This document shows positions 25,305 through 35,930 of a stretch of DNA of 64,000 nucleotides, in pieces (position 1 is the first letter of the stretch; each line of letters opens with the position of its first letter). The position numbers were made by a program, and so were the translations under genes. Origin of the DNA: Mucilaginibacter sp. SG564 (GTDB taxonomy: Bacteria; Bacteroidota; Bacteroidia; Sphingobacteriales; Sphingobacteriaceae); NCBI RefSeq assembly GCF_013149275.1, contig NZ_JABGNA010000010.1, forward strand, positions 1 through 64,000, read 5' to 3'. The notes beneath the pieces were generated by a model that was given only the letters and a program-made list of their open reading frames with translations, made no database searches and was not told the DNA's origin.

Positions 25305-28166
25305 CTACAATTTCACTTTCATTCCAAAACTTACAGTTTTCATTAAAGGATATCCCATCGAAAGGCGTTCGGCCTCCAGATCATCAATTTTATCCCATGT
25401 AAATAAGTTGGTTCCATTGACAAATACCCGTACAGCATCAAGTTTCTTTAAAAAACCTTTTTGAGGTAAGGTATAGCCCAGCTCAACACTCCGAAGTTTT
25501 AGAAAATTGCCATTGCGCATCCAGAAATCAGAAGCCTGGGTGTTATTGGCATTGCTCAAGGTGGAGAGGCGTGGTGATGTAGCCGTAGTAGCATTTTCAG
25601 GAGTCCAGCTGTTTGCAGAAAATGCGGTAATGTTATTGTTGTTTACAAATGGTTTAATATAATAAGGCGCATCATCAAGCAAACTCACTGTACGGTGCAT
25701 TACACCCTGCAGATAGGCATCGAAATCAAATCCTTTAAATTTGAAACCCAGGTTAAAGCCGATAGTAATTTCGGGGAGTTTGGTGTAATTTAAAGGAACT
25801 TTGTCATAATCATTGATGATACCATTGCCGTCCTGATCGGCGAATTTTAGGTCGCCTGGTTTAACATTGGTATAAGATGAGGCCGGTACCCCTTGCTTTA
25901 AGTTACCGTTAGCATCAAAATCAGACTGCTGGTAGAAACCCTTGAAAACTAATCCGCGCATTTGGTCAAGAGGATAGCCCTGGGTGTACAGGTAATTATA
26001 AGGCTGTGGGGCTTCAGATCTCTTGGTTATTTTATTCCGGGCAAAGGCTACCGATCCACCAACATAGTATTCAAAATTGCGATGCTTTTCATCAAATTTA
26101 AGAGAAGCCTCAATTCCTTTATTATGAACTTCGCCAGTATTAGCATATTGCAAGTTAAAGCCAGTATAATCAGGCACACCAGCTGATGGGATCTCAAGGA
26201 TGCCGGTACGTTTTTCTGTAAATACGTCAATTGTACCCGAAAACTTTTTCCATAACACCCAATCAACACCAATGTTAAGCGTGGTTTTCTTCTCCCAGGC
26301 AGCATCGGCATTGGTAAAGGGGCCTTCTGCCAAACCTCCGTGATAGGTATTAGCAGTCCCCGTTATCCATCCGGGAGAACCTACTGCAAATTGTTGATAC
26401 AGAAACCTGTAATTCTCGTTGATATTACCTGTGGAGCCGTAAGAAGCTCTTAATTTCAGAAAATTGATGACACTGTTATCTTTCAAAAAGTCTTCCTTAG
26501 ATACTATCCAGCCCAAACCAACAGCGGGGAAAAAGCCATACCGGTTACCGGGTGCAAAATCAGCAGACCCGTTGTATGCGGCGGAAAAATCAACAATGTA
26601 CTTTTGATCATAATCATAGGTTAAATCACCTGATAAGCCTTGCGTACGTACCTGGTAAGTTAAACCGTTGTGACTATAGCCCTGTCTGCGGGCCATGATC
26701 ATACCTGTAAAAGTATGTTTGCCAAAACTCCGATCGTAATCAAAGCCAACCTGTACGGTTGTCCGGTTCCAGAATGGGCCACCGTTATCATTACTTGACT
26801 GGCTGATGGTGCCTATTGTTTTATAAACAACTTTCCCTCCTGATATTACCGGCTGATCATTTGCATCTTTTACAATTTCATAAGAAGGCACCGAGAAAAG
26901 CTTTTGATACACACCAACATACTGATTACTAAATGCAACCAGTCCGCGCAAATCCAGGCCTTTGGTTATAGCATCCAGTTTCTGTGTAAAGCTAAAGGTG
27001 GTTTGAAGGGTGCGGGTATGGGAACTGTATACCCCGTTTTGTTGTAAAAGCTGAACCGGGTTAAAATTATATACAGAGTTATTGCCCCATGAACCATTCG
27101 GGTTTTTTACCGGGAAGGCCGAAGCGGGTAAATACATCAGCGCATTGAACACGTCACCGGCGGCAAAGCCTGATGGTGTATTTCTATCTTCGGTTATGCC
27201 GCTGATATTGGCCATTACCGAGAGATTCTTGTTCAGTTGTAACTCTACATTGGCCCGAAGGTTCAGTTTGGTATACTTTGCATTTGTGCCAAAGTCTTTG
27301 TCGATGATATCGGCATTTTTATATAAACCTTCAAAGTTGGTATAGTTCATCAGCACGTAATACTTGGCTGTGGCATTGCCACCCCTGAAAGAAAAATTGT
27401 AATCCTGAATAGTTGATGTTTTTTTAAGCAGTTCATCATACCAGTTCACATTAGGGTGATATGGATCATTAGACGCCTTATATAACTCAGGATTAGGATA
27501 TTTGATAGGCAAGCCATCATTTTTGAGTGCCTGATTGTAACCTGTTGTATAGCCATAAGCATCCATTACTGTAGGCAGATCGATAGCGCTGAGTATTCCA
27601 TACCGGCCATTAACGGTTATCTGGGTTTTAGGTATCACCGCACCTCTTTTAGTTTTGATGCTTAATACACCTGCTCCACCCTGTAAACCATAAACGGCCA
27701 GTGCCGACGCATCTTTTAACAGGGTTACCGATTCTATTTCATAGGCTGATAAACCACTTATAGCTCCCATATCAACCTGTGATCCATCCAGGTAGATGAG
27801 TACCTGGTTCCCGGCTATATTCCAGCTGCTTTGGCCACGCACATAAAGTGTGGGGTTATCGTAGCCTGGCTCGCCAGATCCGGTTACTACGGTTAAGCCA
27901 GGAATCCGCCCCTGAAGTGTGTTTAATAAATTACCTACGGTCATGTGGGTCAGATCTTCACCCGGAAGGGTAAAAACCGCGCCTGTATTTCTCCAGGATC
28001 TTTCAGTTTTTATTCCACCATCAATTATGGCTTTTGTAGCATTATTGCTGTTTCTAGTGGAATCTGCCTGAGTAACATTCGTAGTTTGCGCGTTAGCGGC
28101 AGAAAAACTACAGAACGTAAAAATCCATGCAAAAAGGGTTATATATTCTTTTTTCATTTTTCTCAT
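25305..28166 (-). CDS. SusC-family TonB-dependent transporter, short form lacking N-terminal domains
   Basis: Outer-membrane importer of the second pair. The signal peptide ends near SAANAQ, and after only about 35 further residues the plug begins (GNLLNTLQGRIPGLTVV, LYVRGQSSWNIAGNQVLIYLDG, AVYGLQGGAGVLSIKTKRG). The carboxypeptidase-regulatory-like domain and the STN domain present in its upstream partner are both missing, and the protein is 953 residues, about 100 to 250 shorter than the other SusCs of this window. The barrel and its end (SFGMKVKL) are intact, so it is a short natural form rather than a truncation. Confidence 0.9.
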   Translation of the reverse strand: MRKMKKEYITLFAWIFTFCSFSAANAQTTNVTQADSTRNSNNATKAIIDGGIKTERSWRNTGAVFTLPGEDLTHMTVGNLLNTLQGRIPGLTVVTGSGEPGYDNPTLYVRGQSSWNIAGNQVLIYLDGSQVDMGAISGLSAYEIESVTLLKDASALAVYGLQGGAGVLSIKTKRGAVIPKTQITVNGRYGILSAIDLPTVMDAYGYTTGYNQALKNDGLPIKYPNPELYKASNDPYHPNVNWYDELLKKTSTIQDYNFSFRGGNATAKYYVLMNYTNFEGLYKNADIIDKDFGTNAKYTKLNLRANVELQLNKNLSVMANISGITEDRNTPSGFAAGDVFNALMYLPASAFPVKNPNGSWGNNSVYNFNPVQLLQQNGVYSSHTRTLQTTFSFTQKLDAITKGLDLRGLVAFSNQYVGVYQKLFSVPSYEIVKDANDQPVISGGKVVYKTIGTISQSSNDNGGPFWNRTTVQVGFDYDRSFGKHTFTGMIMARRQGYSHNGLTYQVRTQGLSGDLTYDYDQKYIVDFSAAYNGSADFAPGNRYGFFPAVGLGWIVSKEDFLKDNSVINFLKLRASYGSTGNINENYRFLYQQFAVGSPGWITGTANTYHGGLAEGPFTNADAAWEKKTTLNIGVDWVLWKKFSGTIDVFTEKRTGILEIPSAGVPDYTGFNLQYANTGEVHNKGIEASLKFDEKHRNFEYYVGGSVAFARNKITKRSEAPQPYNYLYTQGYPLDQMRGLVFKGFYQQSDFDANGNLKQGVPASSYTNVKPGDLKFADQDGNGIINDYDKVPLNYTKLPEITIGFNLGFKFKGFDFDAYLQGVMHRTVSLLDDAPYYIKPFVNNNNITAFSANSWTPENATTATSPRLSTLSNANNTQASDFWMRNGNFLKLRSVELGYTLPQKGFLKKLDAVRVFVNGTNLFTWDKIDDLEAERLSMGYPLMKTVSFGMKVKL

Positions 28167-28189
28167 TACTTGTTAATGTGTATAGCTGA

Positions 28190-30031
28190 TTACCACCCTG
28201 GATTTTGTCCATCCCACGCCTTCGTACCCAGATATCTTAAACTGATCTCTTTACTTGGGAACGGAACGTAATAGTATTTTGCAGGAAATACTCTGGCAAC
28301 AAAAGGCACTACCTGCCAGGTTCGTTTTAATTGCCCGTCTGCGCCCTTCCTGGCAGTGGTTTGTATACCATGCAAAGTGCCGTTTAATACCGATTTTGCT
28401 TTCAGCCAGCGGTTAAGGTCATTATACCGGTGGCCTTCATAAGCCAATTCAATAGTACGCTCATTTTGGATAGCATCCCTGAATGAACTGGCATCAGCAG
28501 GGTGCTTCTCAGGCATTCCGGCCCTTACCCTGATCAGATTAAGATAATTGGTAGCATCGCCGCCCGGACCCTGGTATTCATTCAAGGCTTCGGCATAACT
28601 TAAATAAAATTCAGCTAAGCGAAATACAGGCCAGGCCAGGTGATTGTCGGTCATGTTATCTACACGGGCAACAAACTTGTATACCTCTGTGGCATAACCA
28701 TCAACCCCGGCATCACTGCTGGCTAAATTACCATCGGTTGGATAATCGCCTTTTTTATAATAAGCTAAAACACCACGCTGGCTGCTATAGTACATTCCAT
28801 CGTAAGCAATAGTCTGGTAAAAGCGGGGGTCGAGATCAAGGGCCTTAATATCAACCGGTAAATCGGCGCCAGTAGCGGGCAGAGTCCATTTGGTACCATT
28901 CTTCTTTTCATATTGTTGTATGAACTCAACAGGTACGTTGTTTTTAACCCCCCACTGAGCCAAACGTAGCTTTGAGGATAAATACTGTCCCCATACAAAG
29001 CCACTACCCGCCTGATTGGCTGTGTTCACCAATATCATTTCCTGATTAGCAAATACGTTCCATACCGATTCGTAGTCGCCAAGTGTGGCATAGGTTTCTC
29101 CGGTTGTTAAAGGTTTCCCGGTATTGAATAACGATACTCCAGCGCCTCCCGCATTGTCTATTACATCTTTACAGGCCTTGGCCGCTTTATTCCAACGCTC
29201 CTGATCATAATTTGGATAAGCCAATACGGTATCACGGCTATCGCCAAAACGAGCACCTGCTACTTCCGCTTTTAAATTGGCCGGTGTGTTATAAAGCGGA
29301 CTTGCAGCATACAACAATATCCTGGCTTTTAATGCAAGGGCAGCCAGCTTGGTAACCTTTCCAAAATCGGCAGAGGGACGGGTAGCGGGCAGCATGCCTG
29401 CAGCCTGATCGCACCATTTAACAACACTGTCAACTACTGATTGTACTGAACTGCGCGGTACTGCGATCTTCGAGTCTCCTTCTAAAGCTTTATTTACAAT
29501 AGGGATACCTCCATAATATCTGAATGCTTCAAAATGCTGCATGGCACGGCAAAAAAGAGCCTGGCCTTTTACATCCGTCTTCCAATTTTCATCAGCATCC
29601 GCAACTTTGTTGATATTTTTCAGTACCAGGTTGGCCTGTCTTATACCTTTATAGTGCCAACCATATCCCGGGCCATTATCTGCGCCAAAACCATAGTCGC
29701 AGTTAGCATCGGCGCTCATGTTACCGGTAATATATGTCCCTGTACCAATGGTATTTGAAGCCCAGTCATAAGCCGGGTGTATGATATAAAGCTGATCTGT
29801 AATAGCTTCAGGACGGCAACCATCATAAGTTTGAGGAAAATAGCCTCTTACACATAGATAATACATTTCTGCCACCGCATACTGTGCCTGGTTTTTGCTA
29901 TCAAAAATAGTATCAACGGTTACTGATCCTCCTTTGGGTTTCTCCAGAAAGCTTTTTTTACAGCTTGTTATCGACAAACCACCTATAACCGCCATTAAAA
30001 GCAATAGGAGTATATTTATTCTTTTCATCAT
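28190..30031 (-). CDS. SusD/RagB-family lipoprotein, first pair of the operon
   Basis: Partner of the STN-domain SusC at 30047. Lipobox ITSC with Cys24, then KKSFLEKPKG. Landmarks are GQALFCRAMQHFEAFRYYGGIPIVNKAL (about 160-185), LALKARILLYAASPLY and the C-terminal YYVPFPSKEISLRYLG ending. At 613 residues it is longer than the other SusDs here, the extra lying in loops after residue 290. It begins 15 bases after susC. Confidence 0.93.
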   Translation of the reverse strand: MMKRINILLLLLMAVIGGLSITSCKKSFLEKPKGGSVTVDTIFDSKNQAQYAVAEMYYLCVRGYFPQTYDGCRPEAITDQLYIIHPAYDWASNTIGTGTYITGNMSADANCDYGFGADNGPGYGWHYKGIRQANLVLKNINKVADADENWKTDVKGQALFCRAMQHFEAFRYYGGIPIVNKALEGDSKIAVPRSSVQSVVDSVVKWCDQAAGMLPATRPSADFGKVTKLAALALKARILLYAASPLYNTPANLKAEVAGARFGDSRDTVLAYPNYDQERWNKAAKACKDVIDNAGGAGVSLFNTGKPLTTGETYATLGDYESVWNVFANQEMILVNTANQAGSGFVWGQYLSSKLRLAQWGVKNNVPVEFIQQYEKKNGTKWTLPATGADLPVDIKALDLDPRFYQTIAYDGMYYSSQRGVLAYYKKGDYPTDGNLASSDAGVDGYATEVYKFVARVDNMTDNHLAWPVFRLAEFYLSYAEALNEYQGPGGDATNYLNLIRVRAGMPEKHPADASSFRDAIQNERTIELAYEGHRYNDLNRWLKAKSVLNGTLHGIQTTARKGADGQLKRTWQVVPFVARVFPAKYYYVPFPSKEISLRYLGTKAWDGQNPGW

Positions 30032-30046
30032 TTAGCTATTAATTGA

Positions 30047-33000
30047 TTAAAAATTAACATTTAAACCCGCGTTATAAGTTCGGGTTAACGGATAGCCGAT
30101 GTAGCCTAGATTTTCGGGATCGCCCCATATTTTATTAGGAGACCATGTGTACAAATTCAGCCCATTCACATAAAAACGCGCAGATTTAATACCCACTTTT
30201 TTCAAAAAGCTTGGTTTTAGCGTGTACCCTATCTCCATATTTTTTAATCGCAGGTACGATGTGCTTTTCAGGAAAAAAGTGCTATAGGCCGCCGCCTGAT
30301 TATAGGCAGCAATAGGGAAATCGATCCTGTCGCCATTATCATAGCGTTCCTGAGTAAAGCGGTTCAGATCGACATCAAAAAGCGATTGCTGCTTGTTGAA
30401 GTGTAACTCCTGCATAGCGTATTTAGCTACACCACCCACACCCTGCAACAATGCAGAAAAGTCGAATCCTTTATAGTTGAAACCAAATGAAAGACCGTAA
30501 CTCAATTCTGGGATATCGGTTTTACCAGTACGCACATAATCTTTTTCGTTAATGATACCGTCGCCGTTAACATCCACCAGTCTAACCTCGCCCGGTTGCA
30601 AAGGCGCCCCGGCATAACCCAGATCTTTCTGATAAACCGGTTGCCCCGAAGAGTTTACATAAGGCTTCCCGTTTTTATCCAATGCCCTAACCGGACTTGA
30701 CAGTATTGGATTACCATTACCATCAATGGCATAGAGTTGCGCCCATGAAGTATACAATCCATTAGCCTGCAGATATGATCCCTGATTGATAGGGCGACCG
30801 GTAGCCGCATTATACTCTTGACCGGGTGCAACAGCCTCATCCTGGAAAATAATTTTGTTTTTGTTGGTTGAGGCATTACCTTTTACCCACCAGGTAAATT
30901 TGCCGGGCTTACTATTATAAGTAATCTCTATCTCGTTACCCCAGTTTTTAACCTCACCCAGGTTGTATGGAGGCAAGGTTGCCTGAACAATGCCCGGAAC
31001 GCTTCCTCTGTAAGAAAGGATATTTTTACGATGCTCGTTAAAATGATCAAAGGTAACGGTAACTCGCTCGTTAAACAGGTGTGCCTCTAAACCTATATTT
31101 GATTTAGTAGCAACTTCCCAGGTAACGTTTGGATTACCCAATACACTTTCCATGGCTCCCTGAACTGTATTGCGGTCGTTTAATGTCCCAAAGGTGTAGC
31201 TGTCGCCATATTTCCAGGTATCTGGCAGGTATAGGTAGCGAGCTAATTGCGGAGGGTTGCTACCAGGTATATATATACCATCGTTACCCACTTTACCTAA
31301 ACTACCCCTGATTTTCAGATAGGTTACATAATCGGTTTTGGGAAAGAAGGATTCGTTACTGGCTATCCAGCCTAATGAGTAAGCCGGCAGGAAACCAAAT
31401 CTTTTACCTTCGGGAAAATTTTCAGAACCGTTATAACCCATGTTATACTCAGCCAGGTATCTGTTGTCGTAAGCATAGGTTACCCTTGCAGCCGCGCCTT
31501 CATAAGCATGCGGAAGATCGGGTACATAGGTCGGATCATACCGTTTCTCGGCATTCGCCAATATCAAACCTGAAACAGCATGCTTTTTGGCAAAAGTGTG
31601 ATTGTAATTAATTGAGAATTCCCCATATAGTTTACGCCATTTTTGGGTATAATAATCAGTTGATCGCATAGGTGCAACATCATTAGTGAGTTGTACCAGA
31701 ATAGGGTTTAACTTATCGCCATTAGGATTAGGCCTTACTCCATATAGTAATGGAGTATATTTTCCATAGGAGCGATCCTGAAAATAACTATCATAAGCAC
31801 CTCTGGCATTGACAGACAAACCTTCGGTAATAAAATTGAGTTTGTGTGTTAATTTAATAGAAGAGTTTAAAGTACTATTGGTATTGATATTATAATTGTT
31901 GCTGTTGGCAATGGCATATAACGGGTTGAGCTGTTCGTTCTGATTGCTAAAAGGCACTACAAATTTACCATTGATGATACCAGGAGACCCAAGCGGTGAC
32001 GACCATAGAATACGTTTTTCCCAGGTATACTCGTCATTATCCATACCTGTTATGGTTACATACTGCGTAGCAATATCAACCGATACTCTGAAGTTTTTGT
32101 TGACATCAAAATCAAGATTTGAACGCAAATTGTAGCGTTTTTTCTTGAACTGCATATCATCACCAAAAGGCATGTAATCTGTATTAAATAAGCCCCCTTG
32201 TTTAAGATAACCTAAGGACACAAAGTATTTTACAGATGGAGTACCTCCGGTGATGTTAACATTGTACTGTGTTTGTGGCGTAAACTTATTGAAGATCTGT
32301 TTTTTCCAATCCTGATCAGGGTGCCCATATGGATCATAATAAGGGTTTGGTTTACCATTAACAGTTGGTGTATGCGCATTCTGATAATATTTCAGATCCT
32401 CTGGCGAGTAATAGATGGTAGCCTCTTTTATCCAGTTAGCATCTCTTTTCTGAGCAAAATCGCTCCATGTTTTTATATCAGCGTCTTTGGAGTGCTGAAT
32501 CCAATAATTTTCATAACTCTGCTCATTTAATAATGATGCGTATTGATATGAATTAACAAAATTGGGCATGCTGGAAAATTGTGATATAGCCGTTTGAGCC
32601 GTACCGCTTACTTTCGGAGCGCCTTCTTTACCGCGCTTGGTGGTGATCAGGATGACACCATTGGCACCACGAACACCATATACTGCCGTGGCAGAAGCAT
32701 CTTTAAGTATGCTTACTGTTTCAACCTCGTTGGGGTCGATATCGTTATAGGTATCGCGGGCAACACCATCAACCATGATCAATGGAGCGGTTACACCGGT
32801 ATAGGTTCCAACACCACGCACGTACAAGGTTGAGTTGTCATCACCTGGTTTACCTGAAGTTTGAATAGCGGTTAAACCAGATAAGCGACCGGCTAACGCG
32901 TTACTCAAGTTCGCGGTTGGTGATTGCACCAGATCTTTGGTACCAATAGAGGTAATGGCTCCGGTAACAGATTCTTTCCTTTGCGTGCCATAACCTACTA

Positions 33001-33640
33001 CTACAACTTCGTTCAGATCCGTTGGGTTATCTTCGAGTGTTATATTGAGTTGTGGTTTACCATTAAGCGGTATTTCTCGTGTTACAAACCCAACAAAGCT
33101 AAAAACCAGTATGGCATTATCATCGCTCACATTAATGCTGTAATTTCCATTATTGTCCGTCACAACACCTGTTTTTGTGCCCTTCTCCTTAATTGTTACC
33201 CCGGGCAAGGGAAAACCCTTATTATCGGTAACTTTTCCCGTGACTTTTTTCGGGGGCTTTATATTATCGTTCTGGCCTGTTTTTTTACTGATTAATATGG
33301 TTTTATTTTCAATTACATAGGTGAGTAATTGATTCTCAAAACACATATCAAGTGCCTGTTTTAAAGGGACGCTTTTTAGATCAAGACTTACAGGCTTGGC
33401 AAACTTCAAATCATCTGAGTTATATAAAAAATCATAACCAGTTTGATTTTGTATTTGCTCAAATACTTCTTTCAGATTGCTTTTTTCAGCCTTCAATGTA
33501 ACCTTCTGCGCATAAGTTGCTGCTGTTACCTGTAAAAAAGTGGCCGTTAGCAAAATCAGGGTTAGTTTCATGATAAGCACAGGTTTATATAGGCACCCAC
33601 GTTGTTTGCCGCAAGTAAATGCAGTAAAATTTTTATACAT
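30047..33640 (-). CDS. SusC-family TonB-dependent transducer with STN signalling domain
   Basis: Outer-membrane importer that also signals to the anti-sigma factor. After the signal peptide (ending TAATYAQ) the STN domain covers about 45-120 (LKEVFEQIQNQTGYDFLY, VPLKQALDMCFENQLLTYVIE), then the carboxypeptidase-regulatory-like domain (VTGKVTDNKGFPLPGVTI, about 131-205), the junction LNEVVVVGYGTQRKESVTGA, the plug with AVYGVRGANGVILITTKRG, and the barrel ending GLNVNF. Length 1197. It lies 149 bases after the FecR gene, in the order sigma, anti-sigma, susC, as in cell-surface signalling systems, and heads an operon of five genes. Confidence 0.95.
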   Translation of the reverse strand: MYKNFTAFTCGKQRGCLYKPVLIMKLTLILLTATFLQVTAATYAQKVTLKAEKSNLKEVFEQIQNQTGYDFLYNSDDLKFAKPVSLDLKSVPLKQALDMCFENQLLTYVIENKTILISKKTGQNDNIKPPKKVTGKVTDNKGFPLPGVTIKEKGTKTGVVTDNNGNYSINVSDDNAILVFSFVGFVTREIPLNGKPQLNITLEDNPTDLNEVVVVGYGTQRKESVTGAITSIGTKDLVQSPTANLSNALAGRLSGLTAIQTSGKPGDDNSTLYVRGVGTYTGVTAPLIMVDGVARDTYNDIDPNEVETVSILKDASATAVYGVRGANGVILITTKRGKEGAPKVSGTAQTAISQFSSMPNFVNSYQYASLLNEQSYENYWIQHSKDADIKTWSDFAQKRDANWIKEATIYYSPEDLKYYQNAHTPTVNGKPNPYYDPYGHPDQDWKKQIFNKFTPQTQYNVNITGGTPSVKYFVSLGYLKQGGLFNTDYMPFGDDMQFKKKRYNLRSNLDFDVNKNFRVSVDIATQYVTITGMDNDEYTWEKRILWSSPLGSPGIINGKFVVPFSNQNEQLNPLYAIANSNNYNINTNSTLNSSIKLTHKLNFITEGLSVNARGAYDSYFQDRSYGKYTPLLYGVRPNPNGDKLNPILVQLTNDVAPMRSTDYYTQKWRKLYGEFSINYNHTFAKKHAVSGLILANAEKRYDPTYVPDLPHAYEGAAARVTYAYDNRYLAEYNMGYNGSENFPEGKRFGFLPAYSLGWIASNESFFPKTDYVTYLKIRGSLGKVGNDGIYIPGSNPPQLARYLYLPDTWKYGDSYTFGTLNDRNTVQGAMESVLGNPNVTWEVATKSNIGLEAHLFNERVTVTFDHFNEHRKNILSYRGSVPGIVQATLPPYNLGEVKNWGNEIEITYNSKPGKFTWWVKGNASTNKNKIIFQDEAVAPGQEYNAATGRPINQGSYLQANGLYTSWAQLYAIDGNGNPILSSPVRALDKNGKPYVNSSGQPVYQKDLGYAGAPLQPGEVRLVDVNGDGIINEKDYVRTGKTDIPELSYGLSFGFNYKGFDFSALLQGVGGVAKYAMQELHFNKQQSLFDVDLNRFTQERYDNGDRIDFPIAAYNQAAAYSTFFLKSTSYLRLKNMEIGYTLKPSFLKKVGIKSARFYVNGLNLYTWSPNKIWGDPENLGYIGYPLTRTYNAGLNVNF

Positions 33641-33789
33641 TTGAATGTCAGTTTATTAATTAAGTGGTTGTATTCGCTGCAATTAATTTCATTATCTGTC
33701 ATAGCCAGATCGTGGCTGACACCAGGGGCGGTCCGAAACGCTCCTGGTTTACTTCCAGATAATAATATGTGAGAAATTGGAATGTAGAT

Positions 33790-35001
33790 TTATTGCATAA
33801 CTATAATCCTCCTTCCTGTAATTTTAAAGTGTACCTTTCCTATTTTTTCCAGATTATTCAACAATTCTTTAATGCTTTTAGAGCGGTAAAATGTGCCCCC
33901 AAAACGCAGGTTCTCAAAGCTGCCCTGATACTCGATATCCACATCATACCAGCGTGATAACTTTTTCATGATGGTATTAATGTTGTCATCATTAAATACG
34001 AAATATCCATTTTTCCAGGCCATAACCTGATTGATGCTGGCATCAGCGACACTAATCAAATCGGCATTGTTCCTTATTACAGCCTGCTGACCAGGTGCCA
34101 ATAAACGTTGTTTACTATTTTTTGTAATCAGAACAGAGCCCTCCAACAAAGTAGTAGTTAGTTCGGCATCATCATTATAGGCAGCGATATTGAAATGTGT
34201 GCCTAAAACTTTCACACATACATTATTAGCACACACGTAAAAGGGCTTATCCTTATTTTTAGCGACTTCAAAATAGGCTTCACCGGTAAGCTTCACATGT
34301 CTTTCGTTGCCCGCAAACTCAATCGGGTAACTCAAAGAAGAAGAAGAGTTTAACCACACATTGGTACCATCAGGAAGCTTTACTTTATATTCACCTCCGC
34401 GGGGGGTAGTCAAGGTATTATATACGGTATCGGTACTGGGGACTGTTTTATTATTGTCTGCCTGCGTGTTATAAACAAGGCCTTCGTTATGTGCTTTATT
34501 AATTACTGTACGACCTGATTTTGTTAGCGTTCCGTCGGCTACATTATCCAATAAAATAACTTTTCCATTGGCCAGTGTTAATGTTGCTTTGGTGCTGCCC
34601 GGTAGAATTTCAGAAGATTTAGCCGCAGCCAGATTATCCTGATTTGTTACTTTATGATATCCGTTAAATAAAAAATAAAAGCCAACAGTACTAAAAAAAA
34701 TAAGGATGGCCGCAACTTTTATCCAATTGTTGTACCATTTACTTACAGGCTTATCCTCATCCTGTTCATCAGTCTGGTTTATAAACCTGGCATCAGATTT
34801 AATGCGCTCCAAAATTTTTTTAGCCTGAAAACGATTAAATTCCGGCCCTTCTTCCAGTGCCAATAACCGTTCGTCTATTGCTTTAGCTATTTCGTCCGGA
34901 TCGTTATTACGCAGATAATCAAGCAACTCAATACAGTCAGTATCAGTTATTGTATTATTAAAATACTGTTGTAATAAACGCTCGAGTTTATCCTTGTTCA
35001 T
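33790..35001 (-). CDS. FecR-family anti-sigma factor
   Basis: Inner-membrane protein that holds the adjacent sigma factor until the STN transducer signals. The N-terminal cytoplasmic part (1-85) has the helical sigma-binding region (LLQQYFNNTITDTDCIELLDYL). One membrane helix follows (WIKVAAILIFFSTVGFYFLF, about 92-112). The periplasmic FecR domain has TPRGGEYKVKLPDGTNVWLN, VKLTGEAYFEVAKNKDKPF and GTHFNIAAY. The C-terminus (about 320-403) is a secretin/TonB short N-terminal-like module (NINTIMKKLSRWYDVDIEY), which pairs with the STN of SusC. Length 403. Confidence 0.93.
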   Translation of the reverse strand: MNKDKLERLLQQYFNNTITDTDCIELLDYLRNNDPDEIAKAIDERLLALEEGPEFNRFQAKKILERIKSDARFINQTDEQDEDKPVSKWYNNWIKVAAILIFFSTVGFYFLFNGYHKVTNQDNLAAAKSSEILPGSTKATLTLANGKVILLDNVADGTLTKSGRTVINKAHNEGLVYNTQADNNKTVPSTDTVYNTLTTPRGGEYKVKLPDGTNVWLNSSSSLSYPIEFAGNERHVKLTGEAYFEVAKNKDKPFYVCANNVCVKVLGTHFNIAAYNDDAELTTTLLEGSVLITKNSKQRLLAPGQQAVIRNNADLISVADASINQVMAWKNGYFVFNDDNINTIMKKLSRWYDVDIEYQGSFENLRFGGTFYRSKSIKELLNNLEKIGKVHFKITGRRIIVMQ

Positions 35002-35089
35002 ATACTATGGTTTATATTACCCCAGAACGGGGTTGGTATGTAGAGAACACACTAACCAGAGGATAGGACTAGTCAGAAATAAAAAAAAT

Positions 35090-35668
35090 TTATATCCAGA
35101 AAAACAGAACTAAAAAATAGATGAGGTCTGAGTATTGCAAATGAGATTTTAAAGTTTTGAGCGCCTCCACCATATGATTTTTTACAGTATTGGGCGATAT
35201 ATGTAATTGATCGGCTATTTCTTTGTGCGACAGGTGTTCTACGCGGCTCAGTCTGAATATCAGCTGCTGTTGCTTTGGCAATTTTTTAATGATCTTTTCT
35301 GTAAACTGCTCCAGTTCGTTTACCAGCAGATCTTCTTCTGTATCATTATGCATAGTTGCTATACGTCCGATCAATTTATCGGCGAATTCTCTCGACTGGT
35401 AAATTTGCCTTAGCGCATTTAGCGATAATCTTTTGGCTATTACATAAATGTATAGCCACATATTTCCTTCGGGATTCAGTTTCTCTCTGCTCATCCAAAG
35501 ATTTATAAAACACTCCTGAACAATCTCCTCACTTTGTTCTCTGTCTTTTAAAAACCTGAATGCCAGTCTGTAAACTTTTTCACAGTACATTTCATAGATA
35601 GCATCAAATGCAGACTCTTCGCCTGCAATCAATTGCTGAATTTGATTACCGTTAATAATTTTATGCAC
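35090..35668 (-). CDS. ECF RNA polymerase sigma factor, FecI-like
   Basis: Alternative sigma factor for the downstream SusCD operon. Region 2 covers about 20-85 (YEMYCEKVYRLAFRFLKDRE, EEIVQECFINLWMSREKL) and region 4 about 125-180 (LPKQQQLIFRLSRVEHLSHKEIADQLHISPNTVKNH). The ending is hydrophobic (YSDLIYFLVLFFWI), as is common in this Bacteroidota sigma-70 subfamily. Length 192. It is 88 bases upstream of the FecR gene on the same strand and divergent from the DeoR regulator at 35931. Confidence 0.95.
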   Translation of the reverse strand: MHKIINGNQIQQLIAGEESAFDAIYEMYCEKVYRLAFRFLKDREQSEEIVQECFINLWMSREKLNPEGNMWLYIYVIAKRLSLNALRQIYQSREFADKLIGRIATMHNDTEEDLLVNELEQFTEKIIKKLPKQQQLIFRLSRVEHLSHKEIADQLHISPNTVKNHMVEALKTLKSHLQYSDLIYFLVLFFWI

Positions 35669-35930
35669 TTTACTATTTAAGTTTATAGTTAATTGGGACC
35701 TAAATATAGATAGGAATTTTTGATATTACCATTCACTTTTTTATTTATGTACCACTACATTAACACTACCAGAAAAAAATATTAAAAACATTAACCTAAT
35801 AATAAGTTAAAGCATACATCACATACAACAATTAGGAATCATTAGCTCATTGAAGCAGTTAATAGTATACTTTGTTGAGATTTGATGTTCATAATTTGTA
35901 ATTTGGCCATACAAATTTGATTGATGATCT

